From the NCBI GenBank assembly GCA_016193285.1, contig JACPSL010000004.1, positions 1 to 40,080 of the forward strand: a DNA stretch of 40,080 nucleotides, read 5' to 3'. Position numbers and translations under genes: made by a program. A model generated the notes under the pieces. That model had not been told where the DNA came from. It searched no databases and saw only the letters and a program-made list of their open reading frames with translations. The DNA comes from Candidatus Melainabacteria bacterium. Lineage in GTDB: Bacteria > Cyanobacteriota > Vampirovibrionia > 2-02-FULL-35-15. Below are positions 8,428 through 16,661 of the stretch, piece after piece. Position 1 is the first letter of the stretch. The number at the start of each line of letters is the position of its first letter.

Positions 8428-9108
8428 CTATAAAGCTTCAAAAGCTTTTTTAATTTCTTGTATATCTTTCCACATAAGTGATTTAGGTGAATCAGGTTTT
8501 GTATTCCATTCATGACGAAGTAAATAAGATGGATGAAATATTGGTATTAGTTTCCTGCCTTTAAGAAGTGTTCCTTGACCTTCTATCCATTCACCTCTTA
8601 TTTTTGTAATTTTTGGATCTTTTATTTTTAAGATTCCTTTTACTGCAACTGCTCCAGCCAGAATAATGATTTTTGGATCTGTATATTTTATTTGTGCTTC
8701 TAAATATTCCCAGCATGCATCAGCTTCTTCATCAAGTGGGGCACGATTATTTGGCGGACGGCATTTTACAATATTGCAAATATACAAATGTTCTTGCCTG
8801 TTTAAATCAACCGAAGCAAAAATTTTATCTAAAAGCTGTCCAGCTCTTCCTACAAATGGTAATCCTTGTAAATCTTCGTTTTCTCCAGGCCCTTCCCCTA
8901 CTATCATTATTTTTGCTTTTTCATTTCCATCGCTAAAAACAACTCTTGTTCTACCTTTACAAAGAGCACACTTGGTACATTTCATTGCTTCGACTTTAGC
9001 TTCTTCTAGGGAATTATATTTTGTTTCAACTGCTGAGTGCTGAGTGCTGAGTGCTGAGTGCTCTGAACTCTCTTCCTTTATGCTAAACAAATTCAACTGC
9101 ATTTCCAT
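8428..9108 (-). CDS. Family 4 uracil-DNA glycosylase (4Fe-4S)
   Basis: Removes uracil from DNA. The iron-sulfur ligands expected for family 4 are present: CTKC at residues 44-47, Cys116 in VKCRPPNNR and Cys132. Motif GEGPGENEDLQGLPFVGRAG (71-90) binds uracil and HPSYLLRH is the C-terminal active-site motif. AGGGAGG about 12 nt upstream supports the ATG. Unusual: residues 16-26 (EHSALSTQHSA) are encoded by four tandem copies of a 7-bp repeat, in the variable N-terminal extension before the first cysteine, so the enzyme should tolerate it. It is convergent with lpxB. Confidence 0.92.
   Translation of the reverse strand: MEMQLNLFSIKEESSEHSALSTQHSAVETKYNSLEEAKVEAMKCTKCALCKGRTRVVFSDGNEKAKIMIVGEGPGENEDLQGLPFVGRAGQLLDKIFASVDLNRQEHLYICNIVKCRPPNNRAPLDEEADACWEYLEAQIKYTDPKIIILAGAVAVKGILKIKDPKITKIRGEWIEGQGTLLKGRKLIPIFHPSYLLRHEWNTKPDSPKSLMWKDIQEIKKAFEAL
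8432..8451 (+). terminator. Rho-independent terminator of lpxB
   Basis: A 7-bp stem AAAGCTT/AAGCTTT with loop CAA is followed directly by more T residues, 10 nt after the lpxB stop. It lies within the last codons of the convergent udg gene. Confidence 0.6.
9031..9058. repeat. Four tandem copies of a 7-bp repeat (TGCTGAG)
   Basis: Four perfect TGCTGAG units, followed by a partial unit. They lie in frame in the N-terminal part of udg and code for HSALSTQHSA on the minus strand. An identical array with four units is found at 32861-32888 in ldpA. Tandem heptamers of this kind are known from cyanobacterial genomes. Confidence 0.9.
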
Positions 9109-9126
9109 GATTTATATTCTACCTCC

Positions 9127-10302
9127 CTACGTAAAATATGCCGAATTAAAGTTCACATATTCTTTAGTTAAATCACATCCAAGTGCTGATCCTGATTTTT
9201 TGCCAAGATTTAAATTAACAACTACTCTTACTTCTTTTTTTCTTGTAATTTGTTTATTTAATTTTTCTTTACTAAAAATAACTGGATTACCTTTTTTAAA
9301 AACCTGTGTTTTATTTAAAAATATATCAATTTTATTATGATCTACTTTTACATTTGTACATCCTATTCTAGCTGCTGCTCTACCCCAATTTGGATCAGAG
9401 CCATAAATTGCACATTTAAAAAGATTTGAACTTGTAATTGATCTTGCTATTTCTTTTGCATCTTGACTTGTTCTTGCACCATTTACTTCTACTTGTATTA
9501 GTTTTTTAGCACCTTCTCCGCCTATTACTATCTTTCTTGCAAGCTTTAGACAAACCTCATTTAGAGCTTTTTTAAAATTTATAAATAAAGGATCATTTTT
9601 GCTTTTTATTTCTTTTTCACTTTGATTGTTTGAAAGTAAAATCACCATATCGTTTGTACTCATATCTGCATCAACAGAAATAGTATTAAAGCTGCCATCA
9701 CATGCAGATTTTAAAGATTCTTGTAATAAGTTTTGAGGTGCTTTTATATCAGTCATTAAAAAACAAAGCATTGTAGCCATATTTGGATGAATCATGCCTG
9801 CACCTTTTGTAAAACTAACAAGCTTAAAATCTTTAGTTTTTTTAATTACAATTTTTTCAAATCTGTCTGTAGTTAGAATTGCTCTAGCAGCAGCTTTTAA
9901 GTTTTTAATACTTAATTTAGGGATTGTATTCTCTAGTCCGGTTTTCATTTTTTCCGTATCTAAATGAACTCCGATTACACCAGTATTAGCTACCAGAACC
10001 TCATCTTGTTTTATTTTTAATAGCCTTGCTGTAATTTGTTTTGTTTTTTTTACAGCTTGAATTCCTTTTTTCCCGGTACATGCATTTGCATTTCCTGAAT
10101 TAATAACAATTGCTTTAATTTTTTTTCTTTTTTTTAAGAGATTTTTATTTTCATCTACACATGCTGCCCTAATTTGATTTGTAGTAAAAACACCTGCAAA
10201 TGTACATGATAAAGGAGAGTAAATAATTGCTAAATCTGGTTTTTTTGTTTTTTTAAAACCACAAGTACCTGCTGCAAATTGAAAATTAGCACTTGAAAAC
10301 AT
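9127..10302 (-). CDS. argJ: Bifunctional ornithine acetyltransferase / N-acetylglutamate synthase
   Basis: Recycles the acetyl group in arginine synthesis. ArgJ is made as a precursor that self-cleaves before a threonine; the cleavage motif is visible as MATMLCFLMTD with Thr177 as the new N-terminus. AGVFTTNQIRAA, INSGNANACTG and GAGMIHPNMATM are family signatures, and the C-terminus SAYFT is typical. At 391 residues it is complete. No Shine-Dalgarno precedes the ATG. The udg gene follows 18 nt downstream on the same strand, so the two may be co-transcribed. Confidence 0.95.
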   Translation of the reverse strand: MFSSANFQFAAGTCGFKKTKKPDLAIIYSPLSCTFAGVFTTNQIRAACVDENKNLLKKRKKIKAIVINSGNANACTGKKGIQAVKKTKQITARLLKIKQDEVLVANTGVIGVHLDTEKMKTGLENTIPKLSIKNLKAAARAILTTDRFEKIVIKKTKDFKLVSFTKGAGMIHPNMATMLCFLMTDIKAPQNLLQESLKSACDGSFNTISVDADMSTNDMVILLSNNQSEKEIKSKNDPLFINFKKALNEVCLKLARKIVIGGEGAKKLIQVEVNGARTSQDAKEIARSITSSNLFKCAIYGSDPNWGRAAARIGCTNVKVDHNKIDIFLNKTQVFKKGNPVIFSKEKLNKQITRKKEVRVVVNLNLGKKSGSALGCDLTKEYVNFNSAYFT

Positions 10303-10395
10303 GAAATAATGCTAGCATCTTATGGAGCTATGCAAAAAAAGATTTAGTTTAGCCTGGCACACAAATAGCTTAAAAATCGTCTATTATTTACGTCT

Positions 10396-11190
10396 ATGGC
10401 ATTTGATATAAAAAAACTTTCACCAAGAGAAAAGAATTTAGTTGGGATGCTAGTTGTAGTTTTTTCAACCGTACCATTTTTTCAGTTTACCATGCCAGTA
10501 TGGAATCAATATATTGCATCAATTAATAAAATTCAAGACAACAAGACTAGATTAAACCAACTAGAAAATGAAATTACAAAGCTAGAAAAATTAAAAAAGG
10601 AAAATATAGATCTTTCAAAAAAATTAGACAATCAGAAAAGTTATCTTGCAAAGTCTTATGAAATTGATTTTTTAGTTCAAGACTTAAAAAAAATATGTGA
10701 TGAAAATTCAATTAGCTTGGACAGCTTTACCCCAACAAGCCAGGAACCAGTTAATATAGTTCTTGAAAAACAAGCTGAAAGTAATGCTCAAGGAAGACCT
10801 GTTAGTAAACAAAAATTAAAACAAGCGCTGGAAAAACTTAAAGGCCAGGATTTGCCAGTTGATCTTTATCGTTTCCCAATAGAAGTAAAAATAGCAGGTG
10901 GCTTTACAGATACAGTTGAACTTTTTAAAAAATTAGAAAAATACGGAAGAGTAGTTTCAGTTGACAATATATCTATTGGAAAAGTACAAGCTAAAAAGAG
11001 TTTTGGTGACAGACTTTCGAGAACAAAACCAAAAGAAGATAGTGGTGACGACACTGATAGTTTACTAAGTACTTTTGATTTAATAGCTTATAGCTTGCCG
11101 CCAAGTGAGGATGCAACATTATCATTAGAACAATTGAAAAAAAGTGGTAAAGAGACAGGTACAAAGTTTCAAATTAAGAGAAAAAGATAG
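10396..11190 (+). CDS. PilO-like type IV pilus inner-membrane protein
   Basis: 264 residues: a short cytoplasmic start, one membrane helix (about residues 15-36, VGMLVVVFSTVPFFQFTMPV), a coiled coil (about 40-85) and a ferredoxin-like periplasmic domain containing FPIEVKIAGGFTDTVELFKKLEKYGRVVSVDNI, the recognisable PilO core. PilO pairs with PilN to align the pilus assembly complex. The C-terminal tail is basic. Here it stands without other pil genes, between divergent argJ and rplM. TATTAT ends 8 nt before the ATG and there is no ribosome site, suggesting a leaderless transcript. Confidence 0.75.
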   Translation: MAFDIKKLSPREKNLVGMLVVVFSTVPFFQFTMPVWNQYIASINKIQDNKTRLNQLENEITKLEKLKKENIDLSKKLDNQKSYLAKSYEIDFLVQDLKKICDENSISLDSFTPTSQEPVNIVLEKQAESNAQGRPVSKQKLKQALEKLKGQDLPVDLYRFPIEVKIAGGFTDTVELFKKLEKYGRVVSVDNISIGKVQAKKSFGDRLSRTKPKEDSGDDTDSLLSTFDLIAYSLPPSEDATLSLEQLKKSGKETGTKFQIKRKR

Positions 11191-11235
11191 TGGTAGATAC
11201 ATAAAGCCTAGTGTATAATAAGTTACTTGTCAAAA

Positions 11236-11676
11236 ATGAAATCTTACTTAGCAAAAAAAAATGAAGTTGAAAGAAAGTGGTGGTTTGTAGATGCTTCTGG
11301 GCAGACTCTTGGAAGATTAGCTACCCAAATTTCAGGAATACTTAGAGGAAAAACAAAACCAGAATTCACACCAAATGTTGACGTTGGAGATTTTGTAATT
11401 GTAACTAATGCTGAAAAAATAAAACTTAGTGGCAAAAAAGAGCTTAAAAAAGTCTATAGAAAACACAGTGGTATTCCAGGTGGTTTTAAAACAGAGACAG
11501 TAATGCAAATTAGACAAAGACATCCAGAAAGAATCATTGAAAGTGCAGTAAGAGGTATGTTACCGCACACAACATTAGGAGAAAAGCAGTTTACAAAATT
11601 AAAAGTTTACAGAGGAGAGTCTCATCCACACAAAGCTCAAAAACCACAAGTATTAAATATAAAAATTAGAGGATAG
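11236..11676 (+). CDS. rplM: 50S ribosomal protein L13 (uL13)
   Basis: Early-assembly large-subunit protein. Start [19 protein letters not shown], the [12 protein letters not shown] motif, [12 protein letters not shown] and [13 protein letters not shown] are diagnostic. I use ATG at 11236; an in-frame TTG at 11227 is less likely. A TATAAT at 11214-11219 would place transcription start about 10 nt before the ATG, and no Shine-Dalgarno is visible. rpsI follows 11 nt downstream, the classic L13-S9 operon. Confidence 0.96.
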   Translation: MKSYLAKKNEVERKWWFVDASGQTLGRLATQISGILRGKTKPEFTPNVDVGDFVIVTNAEKIKLSGKKELKKVYRKHSGIPGGFKTETVMQIRQRHPERIIESAVRGMLPHTTLGEKQFTKLKVYRGESHPHKAQKPQVLNIKIRG

Positions 11677-11687
11677 GAAGTAAAATA

Positions 11688-12107
11688 ATGCCACGAACAG
11701 TTACAAAACATGATAAAAACGTCCAGTACATTGGAACTGGCAGGAGGAAAACTTCTATTGCAAGAATATTTTTAAGACCTGGAAAAGGTAAGATTTTAAT
11801 TAATGGCAAAGAGCCAGTTGCATATTTAGGGAATGTTATTAATTATATTAATTTAGTAAAAAAACCACTACAGGTAGTTCAATTAGAAGGTAAGTATGAT
11901 GTAATTGCAAAAGTTCATGGTGGCGGTATTGCTGGACAAGCTGATGCAATAAGATTAGGAATTGCAAGAGCTTTAGTAAATGCTAATGCTGCAAATAAAA
12001 CTGTCCTTAAACCAGAAGGATTACTTACCAGGGATTCACGTGATAAGGAACGTAAGAAATATGGCCGAAAGAGAGCAAGAAAACGTTTCCAATACTCGAA
12101 GAGATAA
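11688..12107 (+). CDS. rpsI: 30S ribosomal protein S9 (uS9)
   Basis: Small-subunit protein whose C-terminal tail reaches the P-site t[22 protein letters not shown], the [19 protein letters not shown] block and the basic end [13 protein letters not shown] are diagnostic. It is preceded by GGAAG 8 nt from the ATG and lies 11 nt after rplM. The last 47 nt overlap the start of rnd in another frame. Confidence 0.97.
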   Translation: MPRTVTKHDKNVQYIGTGRRKTSIARIFLRPGKGKILINGKEPVAYLGNVINYINLVKKPLQVVQLEGKYDVIAKVHGGGIAGQADAIRLGIARALVNANAANKTVLKPEGLLTRDSRDKERKKYGRKRARKRFQYSKR

Positions 12108-12738
12108 TTTGAAAATTAATTTAGAAAATGTTCAGCTTGTAAAAAATGATCTCTCAGATGAGCTTTTAGAATATTATTTAAAATGTGATTTATTAGCAGT
12201 TGATTGTGAAATGATGGGTTTAAATCCTTTCAGAGACAGGCTTTGTTTAATTCAGATTTGTGATGCAACTGAGAAAGCAACACTTGTAAAACTACAAGAC
12301 TGTAGTAAAGCTCCTAGTTTAAAAAAATTATTTGAAAATCCTAACGTAAGAAAAATTTTTCATTTTGCAAGAACAGATTTAGCTTTTCTTTATTACCATC
12401 TACAAATTGATTTAGTAAATGTATTCTGTACAAAGTCTGCAAGTAAGCTTGTAAGAACTTATACAGATAAACAAGGTTTAAAAGATCTGTTGAAAGAACT
12501 TCTGAAGATTGACATTGATAAAAATACTCAGCAAACCGACTGGGGAGCTCCTGAGTTAACAAAAGACCAAATTAAATATGCAGCATGTGATGTTTTATTT
12601 TTAATCCCTGCTTATAACAAATTGATTGATTTATTACAGAGAGAAGGTAGGCTTGAACTTATGGAAGAAGTAAACAAATTTTTGCCTACATTAGCTAAGC
12701 TGGATTTATTAGGATATGTAGATTTTTTTGTACATTAA
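12061..12738 (+). CDS. rnd: Ribonuclease D-like 3'-5' exonuclease
   Basis: DEDDy exonuclease. Catalytic residues are visible: Asp48 and Glu50 in [11 protein letters not shown], Asp106 in [11 protein letters not shown], and Tyr173/Asp177 in YAACDVLFL. At 225 residues it contains the exonuclease domain only, without the HRDC domains of the E. coli enzyme, as in other short RNase D proteins. An open frame extends back to 11980, but the start at 12061 is preferred because AAGGAA lies 9 nt upstream. It overlaps rpsI by 47 nt, so it belongs to the ribosomal operon. It probably once ran straight into thiE (see the duplication at 12740). Confidence 0.92.
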   Translation: MAEREQENVSNTRRDNLKINLENVQLVKNDLSDELLEYYLKCDLLAVDCEMMGLNPFRDRLCLIQICDATEKATLVKLQDCSKAPSLKKLFENPNVRKIFHFARTDLAFLYYHLQIDLVNVFCTKSASKLVRTYTDKQGLKDLLKELLKIDIDKNTQQTDWGAPELTKDQIKYAACDVLFLIPAYNKLIDLLQREGRLELMEEVNKFLPTLAKLDLLGYVDFFVH

Positions 12739-12739
12739 G

Positions 12740-12762
12740 CCATGCCTCGAAATGATATTTAT
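12740..12762. repeat. Left copy of a 23-bp direct repeat flanking the ATPase gene
   Basis: The 23 bases from CCATGCCTCG to ATATTTAT are identical to 14008-14030, where they form the start of thiE. This left copy reads MPRNDIYR and then stops at TAG. Similarity to the thiE start continues weakly for another 13 bases (ATAGAC is shared). It starts 1 nt after the rnd stop codon. Confidence 0.95.
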
Positions 12763-12769
12763 AGATAGA

Positions 12770-12798
12770 TAGACACCACTCCGAAAATGGCGTACAAT
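12770..12798 (+). promoter_or_regulatory. Promoter of the DUF4143 ATPase gene
   Basis: TAGACA (12770-12775) and TACAAT (12793-12798) are separated by exactly 17 nt, each matching consensus at five of six positions. The -10 ends 6 nt before ATG at 12805, predicting a leaderless mRNA. An imperfect inverted repeat, CCGAAAAT (12781-12788) and AATTTCGG (12796-12803), surrounds the -10 and could be an operator. Confidence 0.5.
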
Positions 12799-12804
12799 TT
12801 CGGA

Positions 12805-13986
12805 ATGATGTCTACAAATAACCTTCCAATTCCTAGATTCTTAAGACTTCCAAAAGATCATAGCTTTTTTCTTTTTGGGCCAAGAGGAACTGGAAAAAGT
12901 ACTCTTGTTTTTAATTCCTATAATGAAAAGAATTCTTTGTTTATTAATTTACTTGATACAGAAGTCGAAGAGAGATTTACAAGAAGATCAAAAGAATTAC
13001 TAGAACTTATAGAGGCATTACCAGAAAAAATCAGATATATTGTTATTGACGAAGTTCAAAAAGTACCTAAACTTCTTGATATAGTTCACTATCTCATTGA
13101 AAAAAACAAGAAGATTTTTATTATGACCGGCTCTAGTGCCCGTAAGCTAAAATTAGGACATTCAAACCTTCTGGCGGGCAGAGCTTTTGTATATAATTTA
13201 CACCCATTTAGTTACCTGGAATTAGGAAGCAGATTTGATTTAAAGGAAACCCTCCAATGGGGATTATTACCTAAAATATTTTCTTTAAAAACTGAAAAAG
13301 CAAAAATGCAATTTTTACAGGCTTATGCTCATACCTATTTAAAAGAAGAAATATGGGCTGAACAGTTTGTAAAAGAATTAGATCCATTTAGATACTTTTT
13401 AGAAGTTGCAGCTCAAATGAACGGCAAAATTATAAATTATTCAAACCTATCTCGAGATATTGGTGTAGATGATAAAACAATTAAAAAATATTTTTCCATC
13501 CTTGAAGATACACTAATTGGATTCTTTTTGGATGGATTTAAACATTCTTTTAGAAAGAGGCTGAATACCAAATCCAAATTTTATTTTTTTGATATTGGTG
13601 TAAAAAGAGCTTTAAGCAGAACTTTAACTTTGCCGCTGAATGAAAGTACATCTGCTTATGGAGAAGTTTTTGAACACATGGTAATTTTAGAATGTTTTAA
13701 ACTAGCAAGTTATTACAAAAGTGAATATCGCTTTAGTTATTTACGAACTAAAGATGATGCAGAAATTGATCTTGTGGTAGAAAGACCAGGCAAACCTGTT
13801 TTGTTTATTGAAATCAAAAGTTCAAAACAAGTTACTGAAGAATCCCTTCGCATTCTGAAAAGTTTAAGTAAGGATTTTGGTAACTGTGAAAGTGTATGTT
13901 TCTCGAATGATCCGTATGAAAAATTAATTAACGGAACAAAGGTAATACCTTGGAATAAAGGTATTAAAAGATTTTTTGGACGTTAA
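12805..13986 (+). CDS. AAA+ ATPase with DUF4143-type C-terminal domain
   Basis: Walker A FGPRGTGKST and Walker B YIVIDEVQKVP lie in the N-terminal third, followed by sensor motif IMTGSSARKLK; the C-terminal DUF4143 region has a nuclease-like DAEIDLVVE...FIEIKSSK core (D...ExK). Function of this widespread family is not settled; members occur as single mobile genes. In-frame ATGs lie at 12787, 12805 and 12808; I prefer 12805 because the predicted transcript would begin there. The gene lies between two copies of the 5' end of thiE, so it is an insertion into a former rpsI-rnd-thiE operon. Confidence 0.88.
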   Translation: MMSTNNLPIPRFLRLPKDHSFFLFGPRGTGKSTLVFNSYNEKNSLFINLLDTEVEERFTRRSKELLELIEALPEKIRYIVIDEVQKVPKLLDIVHYLIEKNKKIFIMTGSSARKLKLGHSNLLAGRAFVYNLHPFSYLELGSRFDLKETLQWGLLPKIFSLKTEKAKMQFLQAYAHTYLKEEIWAEQFVKELDPFRYFLEVAAQMNGKIINYSNLSRDIGVDDKTIKKYFSILEDTLIGFFLDGFKHSFRKRLNTKSKFYFFDIGVKRALSRTLTLPLNESTSAYGEVFEHMVILECFKLASYYKSEYRFSYLRTKDDAEIDLVVERPGKPVLFIEIKSSKQVTEESLRILKSLSKDFGNCESVCFSNDPYEKLINGTKVIPWNKGIKRFFGR

Positions 13987-14007
13987 AAATATGCTAAATT
14001 TGTATTA

Positions 14008-14030
14008 CCATGCCTCGAAATGATATTTAT
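14008..14030. repeat. Right copy of the 23-bp direct repeat (start of thiE)
   Basis: Identical to 12740-12762. It includes the thiE start codon and its first seven codons, so thiE is left intact on this side of the inserted gene. Confidence 0.95.
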
Positions 14031-15068
14031 CGAATAATAGACGCAAACATCAATCGTGCTTCTGAAGCTTTAAGAGTGCTTGAAGACTGGGCTAGATATT
14101 CCAAAGATGACAAAGCAATTTCAGAAAAGTTAAAAAATATCAGGCATGAAATAAATAATTTATTTTCAACATTTCCCAATTTTATCCTTAGCAGAGAATC
14201 TGTTTATGATGTTGGAAGAAATATTGAAAATCCTTCTTATAGAAAAAATGTAAAAGATATTTTACATGCAAATTGTAAGCGAGTGGAAGAAGCATTAAGG
14301 GTTTTATCCGAATATGGACAATTGGTAGAGACGCCCCATTGGGACGTCTCTACGATTGAGAAATATCGCTATGAGATTTACACCATTGAAAAATTGTTAT
14401 TAAAAAATGAAAAATTAATTAAATTACAAAATGCAAAATTATATTTGGTTACTGGTGGAGACGCCCCATCAGGGTGTCTCTACAACATTATAGAAAAATC
14501 AATTGAAGGTGGTGTTGACATAATTCAGCTTAGAGAAAAAAATAAAGATGAAAAAAAGATTCTTCAATTAGGAAAAGAAATAAAAAGTTTAGTAAAAAGT
14601 ACTGATGTTTTGTTTATTGTAAATGATCGTGTTGATATTGCATTAGCACTTGATGCTGATGGAGTACATTTAGGACAGGATGATTTGCCTATAAGTGAAG
14701 CAAGGAAAATAACACCAGATGGTTTTATAATTGGATTATCAACTCATTCTAAAGAACAAGCTGTAGAGGCATATTGCAATACACCCGTACGAGCAGACTA
14801 TCTTGGAGTAGGGCCTGTGTTTTCAACTCCAACTAAACCAGACTACAAGCCTGTTGGATTAGAATATGTAAGATGGGCTAGTGATAATTTAAAAAATATT
14901 CCTTGGTTTACAATTGGTGGTATTGATGAAACTAATATTAGTAAAGTTATTGAAAGTGGAGCTAGTAAAGTTGCAGTAGTTAGAGCAATAATGGATTCAA
15001 AAGATGTGTTACAAACCACAAGAAGCTTAAAAGAAATGTTACAAAAAGACTATGTACCAGCCAAGTAA
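14010..15068 (+). CDS. thiE: Thiamine-phosphate synthase with N-terminal ThiD2-like domain
   Basis: Couples HMP-pyrophosphate and thiazole phosphate to thiamine phosphate. The ThiE barrel occupies about residues 142-345: QLREK (173-177), VND (204-206), HLGQDD (220-225), GPVFSTPTK (268-276) and a C-terminal GGID. Residues 1-130 form the helical ThiD2-like domain (two RVEEALRVL-type helices) found fused to ThiE in cyanobacteria. Two palindromic repeats lie in frame and encode VETPHWDVST (106-115) and GGDAPSGCLY (149-158), the second at the end of the first barrel strand. No ribosome site is seen; the heptose kinase gene overlaps by 17 nt. Confidence 0.93.
   Translation: MPRNDIYRIIDANINRASEALRVLEDWARYSKDDKAISEKLKNIRHEINNLFSTFPNFILSRESVYDVGRNIENPSYRKNVKDILHANCKRVEEALRVLSEYGQLVETPHWDVSTIEKYRYEIYTIEKLLLKNEKLIKLQNAKLYLVTGGDAPSGCLYNIIEKSIEGGVDIIQLREKNKDEKKILQLGKEIKSLVKSTDVLFIVNDRVDIALALDADGVHLGQDDLPISEARKITPDGFIIGLSTHSKEQAVEAYCNTPVRADYLGVGPVFSTPTKPDYKPVGLEYVRWASDNLKNIPWFTIGGIDETNISKVIESGASKVAVVRAIMDSKDVLQTTRSLKEMLQKDYVPAK
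14325..14353. repeat. Palindromic repeat, GTAGAGACG family, in thiE
   Basis: Arms GTAGAGACG and CGTCTCTAC with a CCC/GGG inner stem, in frame in the linker between the two domains of thiE. The peptide VETPHW it gives is the same as that from the copy in the RlmD-like gene (23217). Confidence 0.85.
14455..14483. repeat. Second palindromic repeat in thiE (diverged)
   Basis: Arms GTGGAGAC and GTCTCTAC with a CCC/GGG inner stem, 101 bp after the first copy. Mismatches in the arms suggest an older insertion. Confidence 0.75.
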
Positions 15069-16089
15069 AAAAAAATTATTACCTTCAATTAAGAAATTAA
15101 TTTCAGGAAGAGTTTTAGTTATTGGTGACATTATCTTAGATGAGTTTATTGTTGGCTCTCCTGAAAGAATCTCACGTGAAGCACCTGTAATTATCCTTGA
15201 ACATATTTCAAGTAAATATGCCTTGGGAGGTGCTTCTAATGCAGCTCATAATATAAGTGCTTTAGGTGCAAAGTGTACATTAATTGGTGTAGTTGGAGAT
15301 GATTTATACTCAAAAGCTTTAGAAAATGAATGCATTAAAAACAATATTCATCCTGTATTTGAATTTGATAAGGAAAGGCCTACTACAGTAAAAACAAGGC
15401 TTTTATCAACTGCTCATAAACATCCTACAAGTTCAATTATTTTTAAACAGCAATTACTAAGATTAGATCGTTTAAGCAGAGAAGAAATAAATTTAAAAAT
15501 AGAAAACGAACTAATAAAAAAGATTGATAGTCAAATTACAACTACAAATGAAAAATTTAAAGCTATATTAATTTCAGATTATAGGTTAGGAATTTGTTCT
15601 AAAAAACTTATTAGCTATATAGTCAAACTTTCTAATGAACATGAAATCCCAGTAATTGCAGATGCTTCAGACAATTTTCAAAGATTTAAAGACTTATTTT
15701 TAATTACACCAAACCAACCTGATACTGAACAAGAAGTTGGATTTAAAATAAAAGATCTAGAATCTTTAATCTTAGCTGGTAAAAAACTTTTACAAGTTTC
15801 AGGTTCTAAGAATATCTTAATTACAAGAGGTTCAGAAGGTATGGCACTTTTTAATTCTAAAAAACCTGGTTCTCCATTTATGTTACGAGCTTTTAATGCA
15901 AGTGAGGTTTTTGATGTAACAGGTGCTGGAGATACTGTAGCTGGTGTTGTTGCTTGTGCAGTGAGTACAAACTGTTCTTTAGACAATGCTTGTGTCATTG
16001 GAAATCTAGCAGCAAGTATAGTAGTAAAGAAATATGGTACAGCTGTAACTAATATAAAAGAATTAGAAGAACACTTACAAATCCCATGA
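15052..16089 (+). CDS. D-glycero-beta-D-manno-heptose-7-phosphate kinase (HldE kinase-type)
   Basis: PfkB/ribokinase-type sugar kinase for ADP-heptose of the LPS core. VLVIGDIILDEFIVGSPERISREAPV at the N-terminus and LGGASNAAHNISALGA are typical of the RfaE kinase domain, and DVTGAGDTVAGVVA holds the catalytic Asp and anion hole. At 345 residues it has only the kinase domain, so the adenylyltransferase half must be elsewhere. It overlaps thiE by 17 nt and its stop overlaps the trpG start (ATGA), so it lies in a coupled four-gene operon. Confidence 0.88.
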   Translation: MYQPSKKKLLPSIKKLISGRVLVIGDIILDEFIVGSPERISREAPVIILEHISSKYALGGASNAAHNISALGAKCTLIGVVGDDLYSKALENECIKNNIHPVFEFDKERPTTVKTRLLSTAHKHPTSSIIFKQQLLRLDRLSREEINLKIENELIKKIDSQITTTNEKFKAILISDYRLGICSKKLISYIVKLSNEHEIPVIADASDNFQRFKDLFLITPNQPDTEQEVGFKIKDLESLILAGKKLLQVSGSKNILITRGSEGMALFNSKKPGSPFMLRAFNASEVFDVTGAGDTVAGVVACAVSTNCSLDNACVIGNLAASIVVKKYGTAVTNIKELEEHLQIP

Positions 16090-16661
16090 GTGTATTAGTA
16101 ATAGATAATTATGATAGCTTCACATATAATCTTGTGCAATATCTTGGAGAGCTTAAACAGGATGTGTTAGTTTTCCGAAATGACAAAATTACTTTAAATG
16201 AAATTAACAATATAAAACCTGCTCATATTGTAATTTCTCCTGGGCCTGGAAGACCAGGTGATGCAGGAATAAGTAAAAATCTAATTAAAGAATTTGCCGG
16301 GAAAATTCCTATCTTAGGAGTTTGCTTAGGACATCAATGTATTGGTGAAGCTTATGGTGGAAAAATCATAAATGCACCTGTACTTATGCATGGAAAAACT
16401 TCAGAAATATTTCATGAAGGGAATTCAGTTTTTAAAGATATACCAAGTCCTTTTACAGCTACACGTTATCATTCTTTAATAGTAGATTCAGGCAGTATAA
16501 AAAATTCTCCGCTGATTGTCACTGCAAAAACAAAAGATAGCTTAGTTATGGCATTAAAACATAAAGAGTATCAAAACCTCATTGGCGTTCAATTTCATCC
16601 TGAATCAATTTTAACCCAGCATGGGCACAAACTACTAAGTAATTTTCTTTCAATCAAATGA
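16086..16661 (+). CDS. Glutamine amidotransferase of anthranilate/PABA synthase (TrpG/PabA)
   Basis: Class I amidotransferase that supplies ammonia to TrpE or PabB. The start VIDNYDSFTYNLVQYLGEL, the nucleophile Cys80 in LGVCLGHQCIGE and the His/Glu pair in GVQFHPESILT complete the catalytic triad. At 191 residues it has normal length. No trpE or pabB is in the window, so which pathway it serves, or both, is open. Four-base overlaps link it to the kinase gene upstream and anmK downstream. Confidence 0.93.
   Translation: MSVLVIDNYDSFTYNLVQYLGELKQDVLVFRNDKITLNEINNIKPAHIVISPGPGRPGDAGISKNLIKEFAGKIPILGVCLGHQCIGEAYGGKIINAPVLMHGKTSEIFHEGNSVFKDIPSPFTATRYHSLIVDSGSIKNSPLIVTAKTKDSLVMALKHKEYQNLIGVQFHPESILTQHGHKLLSNFLSIK

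Noticed and set aside
11980-12060. Longer N-terminus of the RNase D gene
   Set aside because: It lies wholly in rpsI in another frame, and a ribosome site supports the start at 12061.
13987-14009. TPP riboswitch before thiE
   Set aside because: Only 23 nt lie between the ATPase stop and thiE, and the conserved THI-box sequences are absent.
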